Shown here: positions 61,255 through 64,000 of the stretch, in pieces
How positions within the stretch are numbered: the stretch's first letter is position 1
How the letters are laid out: each line of letters begins with the position of its first letter
Assembly (NCBI RefSeq): GCF_000764185.1
Contig: NZ_JQEC01000040.1
Coordinates: 62,001 to 126,000, forward strand
Source of the DNA: Colwellia psychrerythraea
GTDB taxonomy: Bacteria > Pseudomonadota > Gammaproteobacteria > Enterobacterales > Alteromonadaceae
Length of the DNA: 64,000 bases
Direction: 5' to 3'
Position numbers and translations under genes: made by a program
The notes under the pieces: generated by a model
Seen by the model: the letters and a program-made list of their open reading frames with translations, nothing else
The model's database searches: none
Told to the model about the DNA's origin: nothing

Positions 61255-62031
61255 TTATATTTCTTTAACGCGGACACTACCACCACTGGTTTTTAATACC
61301 AGTTCAGGACCACCACCATTGATAGTGCCTTCAATTTTACGTTTGCTGATCTCACCATCTACGGCAAACTCACTGCTAACACGACCACCACTGGTTTTAG
61401 CAGTAAGGTTTACTGCTACATCTTTAGCTAAATAAGCGGTAATAGAGCCACCAGAAGTTTTTAACTTACTATCTTTAGTTGGATTTTTAGATAATTTTAA
61501 CTCAATGTTACCACCAGAAGTTTTTGCATTAATTCTGCCAATGATGTTATCCAAGTCTAAACTACCACCCGAGGTTTTAATATTTACATCCCCTTGCAAA
61601 TCTTCTAACGATATTGAACCGCCTGAAGTGTATGCGTCAACTTTTCCGGTGAGGTTTTCAATTTCAATAGAGCCTCCGCTGGTATTAAGATCAATGTTAT
61701 AAGTTTCTGGCAGGGTTACCTTATAAGTGACTCTTATCTTACTGCTACCAAAACCACTGCGATCAAAATCACCTTTGATACTGACATTGTCACCACTCTT
61801 TTTTAAAGTAACTGTCATATCATCTTCATTTTTTCCGCTAATTTCTACTTCAATCAATACCGTTTCTTTTGCATGGGTTTCAATATCAATAGCGCCGACA
61901 TCTGTAGTAACTTTCAATAAACCACCATTGGCAACTGTAAATTCTTTATTGATAGTTTTCGCTTGCAAGCCACCAGCCATTAACAAAAGTGCTATCGGCG
62001 CGTACTTAAATGATTTTTGTATGTTTAACAT
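61255..62031 (-). CDS. Exported DUF4097 adhesin-like beta-helix protein
   Basis: 258 residues. Signal peptide ends GLQA-KTIN. The mature protein is a beta-strand repeat protein of the DUF4097/DUF4098 type: the words TSGGS or TSGGx occur seven times, spaced about 17-25 residues (NTSGGSIEIEN, YTSGGSISLED, KTSGGSLDLDN, KTSGGNIELKL, KTSGGSITAYL, KTSGGRVSSEF, KTSGGSVRVKE). It is periplasmic or surface exposed, with no catalytic site. Family members are often near anti-sigma or PspC-type genes, which are absent here. Confidence 0.87.
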   Translation of the reverse strand: MLNIQKSFKYAPIALLLMAGGLQAKTINKEFTVANGGLLKVTTDVGAIDIETHAKETVLIEVEISGKNEDDMTVTLKKSGDNVSIKGDFDRSGFGSSKIRVTYKVTLPETYNIDLNTSGGSIEIENLTGKVDAYTSGGSISLEDLQGDVNIKTSGGSLDLDNIIGRINAKTSGGNIELKLSKNPTKDSKLKTSGGSITAYLAKDVAVNLTAKTSGGRVSSEFAVDGEISKRKIEGTINGGGPELVLKTSGGSVRVKEI

Positions 62032-62145
62032 TGGGTAATCTCCATTTATCTTTATTAGTTTTTAATCGTTTTAATATGAGATGCAAACAAGTTATAAAAG
62101 GTTTAAATTTATTTTCAATTAATGACTTTTATATTCAGCAAAGCC

Positions 62146-63138
62146 TTAAGTTAACCAAGCTGTTAAGAAAAATCCACCTAATATTAATATGATGAAGAGT
62201 AATAAAGCTAATAATAACGGTTTAGGGCCAGCTGCTTTAATTGTCGTCCAGCGAGTATGTGCACCCAATGCTGCCATAGCCATTGCTAATGAAAATTGAC
62301 TAGCAAAGCTCAAAGTTGTTTTAAGCATTTCAGGTAAAACAAAAACGCTATTGAGCATAGCCGTAACCATAAAACCAAGCACAAACCAAGGCATAACAAG
62401 ACGACCTTTTTCCTTTTTATCGCTGTCACTACTACGATTTAAACGCGTTAAGACAATACTCAGCATAATTATGAATGGTGCCAACATCATCACACGAATG
62501 AGTTTTACCACCACCGCCGTTTGCATAGTTTCAACATTGATACTTTGCCCGGCAGCAACCGCTTGAGCAACTTCATGGGCAGTACTACCAATATATATAC
62601 CAAAAGACTGGTCGTTCATCGCGACCCATTGATAGATAAATGGGTAACTAAACATAGCAAGTGTGCCAAATAGCACTACAGTAGCAATGGCAACGGTAAT
62701 ATGTTCTTGTTTTGGTTTAAGTACAGACTCAGTTGCTAAAATAGCGGCAGCACCACAAATAGCACTGCCTGCGGCAGTTAATATTGCGACATCACGATGT
62801 AACTTAAACACCTTAATGCCGACAAAAGTACCAACAGTGAAGATGGTAATAATCACAATAAGATCAATAAACACTGCTTGCCAACCAACCGCGATAATTT
62901 GCTGAAAACTCAAACCGAAGCCAAATAATATAATGCCTAACCTGAGCATTTTTTGTTTACAAAAATGTGCAAACTGATGGTCTTTTTTATCTTCCACTCT
63001 TAATGAAAAATGGCCATAAAACATGCCTAATAAAATAGCTAACGGTAACGCACTTAAACCAAAAGCTGATACTTGAGGAATACTTGCTAGAGCAATTGCC
63101 AATAAGGCAATGATTGGTAGAGTTATATAAGTTGGCAT
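62146..63138 (-). CDS. yeiH: YeiH-family (UPF0324/PSE) membrane transporter
   Basis: 330 residues with about ten membrane helices. Conserved family features are LPLAILLGMFYG, LRLGIILFGFGLSFQQI, AAGSAICGAAAILATES and YIGSTAHEVAQAVAAG. The family is annotated as putative sulfate or sulfonate exporters. It lies divergent from a LysR gene of the CysB/YeiE type at 63300, the same pair as E. coli yeiE-yeiH, which supports the assignment. An AGGTGC site precedes the ATG at 63138. Confidence 0.92.
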   Translation of the reverse strand: MPTYITLPIIALLAIALASIPQVSAFGLSALPLAILLGMFYGHFSLRVEDKKDHQFAHFCKQKMLRLGIILFGFGLSFQQIIAVGWQAVFIDLIVIITIFTVGTFVGIKVFKLHRDVAILTAAGSAICGAAAILATESVLKPKQEHITVAIATVVLFGTLAMFSYPFIYQWVAMNDQSFGIYIGSTAHEVAQAVAAGQSINVETMQTAVVVKLIRVMMLAPFIIMLSIVLTRLNRSSDSDKKEKGRLVMPWFVLGFMVTAMLNSVFVLPEMLKTTLSFASQFSLAMAMAALGAHTRWTTIKAAGPKPLLLALLLFIILILGGFFLTAWLT

Positions 63139-63299
63139 AATGCACCTCTTTTCTAATATTCAATGTACTAGTAACTAAATCATTAATCACTTTATGGAAT
63201 ATAATATATCGCAACACCATTAATAAGAATAATGGATACATTTAATGTATAGTATTCAAAAAACCGAACAATAATCTATTATCAAAGGTTGGCGGGTAG

Positions 63300-64000
63300 A
63301 TGAGTATTTCAATAAAGAGATTGCAACTATTTGAGGCTACGGCACGTTTAGGTAAACTTACTAAAGCCGCTGATGAACTTGCTTTGAGCCAATCGGCGGC
63401 CAGTCAAGCATTGAAAGAGTTAGAACAGAGTTTAGGTTATCCGCTTTTTGAACGGGTTGGTCGAGATTTATTGATCACAGAAAATGGTGTAAAGGCTCTG
63501 CCCAAAGTTCGTCAAATAGCCGATTTACTAGATAGCTTAAAACTCGCTAATTTAAATACCATGAGTGGTGTCTTGCGTATTGTCGCCAGCGCCACCATAG
63601 CAACTTATTTACTACCTAAATTAATTGCTAAATTTGTTAAAATTTACCCTGAAGTAGCACCCGAGATACACATAGGTAATACCCAGATGGTTATCGACCA
63701 TTTAGACAAAGGCAAAGCATCTATTGGTTTGATAGAAGGCCCCACAGTGCATAGGCACTTACAAATCACCCCATGGCAAGCAGACAAATTACAGGTTTTT
63801 TGTCCACCTAATCATCCATTAGCAACAAAGGCAGTCATCAGCCTTGAGCAACTGCAACAACAAACTTGGATATTACGTGAACACGGCTCTGGTACACGAG
63901 CAATTTTTGATGCCGCCATTGAACAAGTAGGTGCTCAAATTAATTTAGGCATAGAACTGACTAGGCAAAGTGCCATTAAAGAATCAGTGAAAGCCGGTTT
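63300..64000 (+). CDS. yeiE: LysR-family regulator, YeiE-like (partial)
   Basis: The first 233 residues are present and the gene runs off the window. The N-terminal helix-turn-helix (LFEATARLGKLTKAADELALSQSAASQALKELE) is followed by an effector domain with LRIVASATIATYLLPKLIAKF, as in the CysB/YeiE subgroup (PBP2_CysL_like). It is divergent from yeiH across a 161-base gap, so it likely regulates that gene. GGCGGGT sits just before ATG 63300. The symbol rests on the pairing with yeiH and subgroup features. Confidence 0.87.
   Translation, partial: MSISIKRLQLFEATARLGKLTKAADELALSQSAASQALKELEQSLGYPLFERVGRDLLITENGVKALPKVRQIADLLDSLKLANLNTMSGVLRIVASATIATYLLPKLIAKFVKIYPEVAPEIHIGNTQMVIDHLDKGKASIGLIEGPTVHRHLQITPWQADKLQVFCPPNHPLATKAVISLEQLQQQTWILREHGSGTRAIFDAAIEQVGAQINLGIELTRQSAIKESVKAG

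Overview
The window is an AT-rich chromosomal segment of a marine gammaproteobacterium, most like Colwellia or a close relative in the Alteromonadales. This rests on low GC, the mix of tripartite efflux pumps, PEP-CTERM and calcium-binding exported proteins, and a short repeat that I recall, from memory only, from Shewanella and Colwellia genomes. I see no prophage, CRISPR array or intact transposase. The gene at each edge is cut: oligopeptidase B on the left and a LysR regulator on the right.

Left part (1-20 kb): the oligopeptidase B end; a periplasmic solute-binding protein; a three-gene RND efflux operon (outer-membrane lipoprotein, adaptor, pump); a 38-codon basic ORF; tRNA-His and tRNA-Pro behind a strong promoter. 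Next is a small metal cluster of MerP-like, MerT-like and GDCCVxC proteins, divergent from a MerR regulator, with a textbook 19-bp-spacer MerR promoter. Then a LysR/SDR pair, a MarR regulator facing a periplasmic protein and a DUF2024 protein across a perfect 41-bp palindrome, an outer-membrane barrel, a chemoreceptor, and a divergent aldehyde dehydrogenase / GMC oxidoreductase pair.

Centre (20.7-34.5 kb), the most unusual region: a BaeSR-like two-component system whose kinase carries periplasmic TPRs, plus a lone receiver protein, followed by two PEP-CTERM proteins and two large Sec-exported calcium-binding repeat proteins. The two large proteins share an N-terminal module and a 15-residue variant of the RTX repeat. 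One ends in a duplicated H-type-lectin-like domain, the other in a six-blade tectonin propeller plus a fascin-like trefoil. All four of these genes have the same promoter: an 11-bp-spaced direct repeat (CTTC, 7 bases, NTTCACATTT) with a -10 hexamer starting exactly 27 bases after the repeat begins. This suggests one OmpR-family regulon, probably that of the neighbouring response regulator.

Right part (34.7-64 kb): a serine hydrolase, an esterase and an S41 peptidase facing a CadC-like regulator; a GNAT acetyltransferase; a MacAB-like ABC efflux operon behind a near-consensus sigma-54 promoter, whose likely NtrC-type regulator and kinase lie 6-11 kb downstream, now separated from each other by a decayed regulator copy, a DUF457 gene and a MITE. 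Further on are a secreted nuclease/phosphatase-fold protein, a glucose-dehydrogenase-like membrane protein, a BlaI repressor with twin operators and an M56-peptidase/ankyrin fusion, an MBOAT/SGNH O-acetylation pair, a DUF4097 protein, and YeiH with its divergent LysR regulator.
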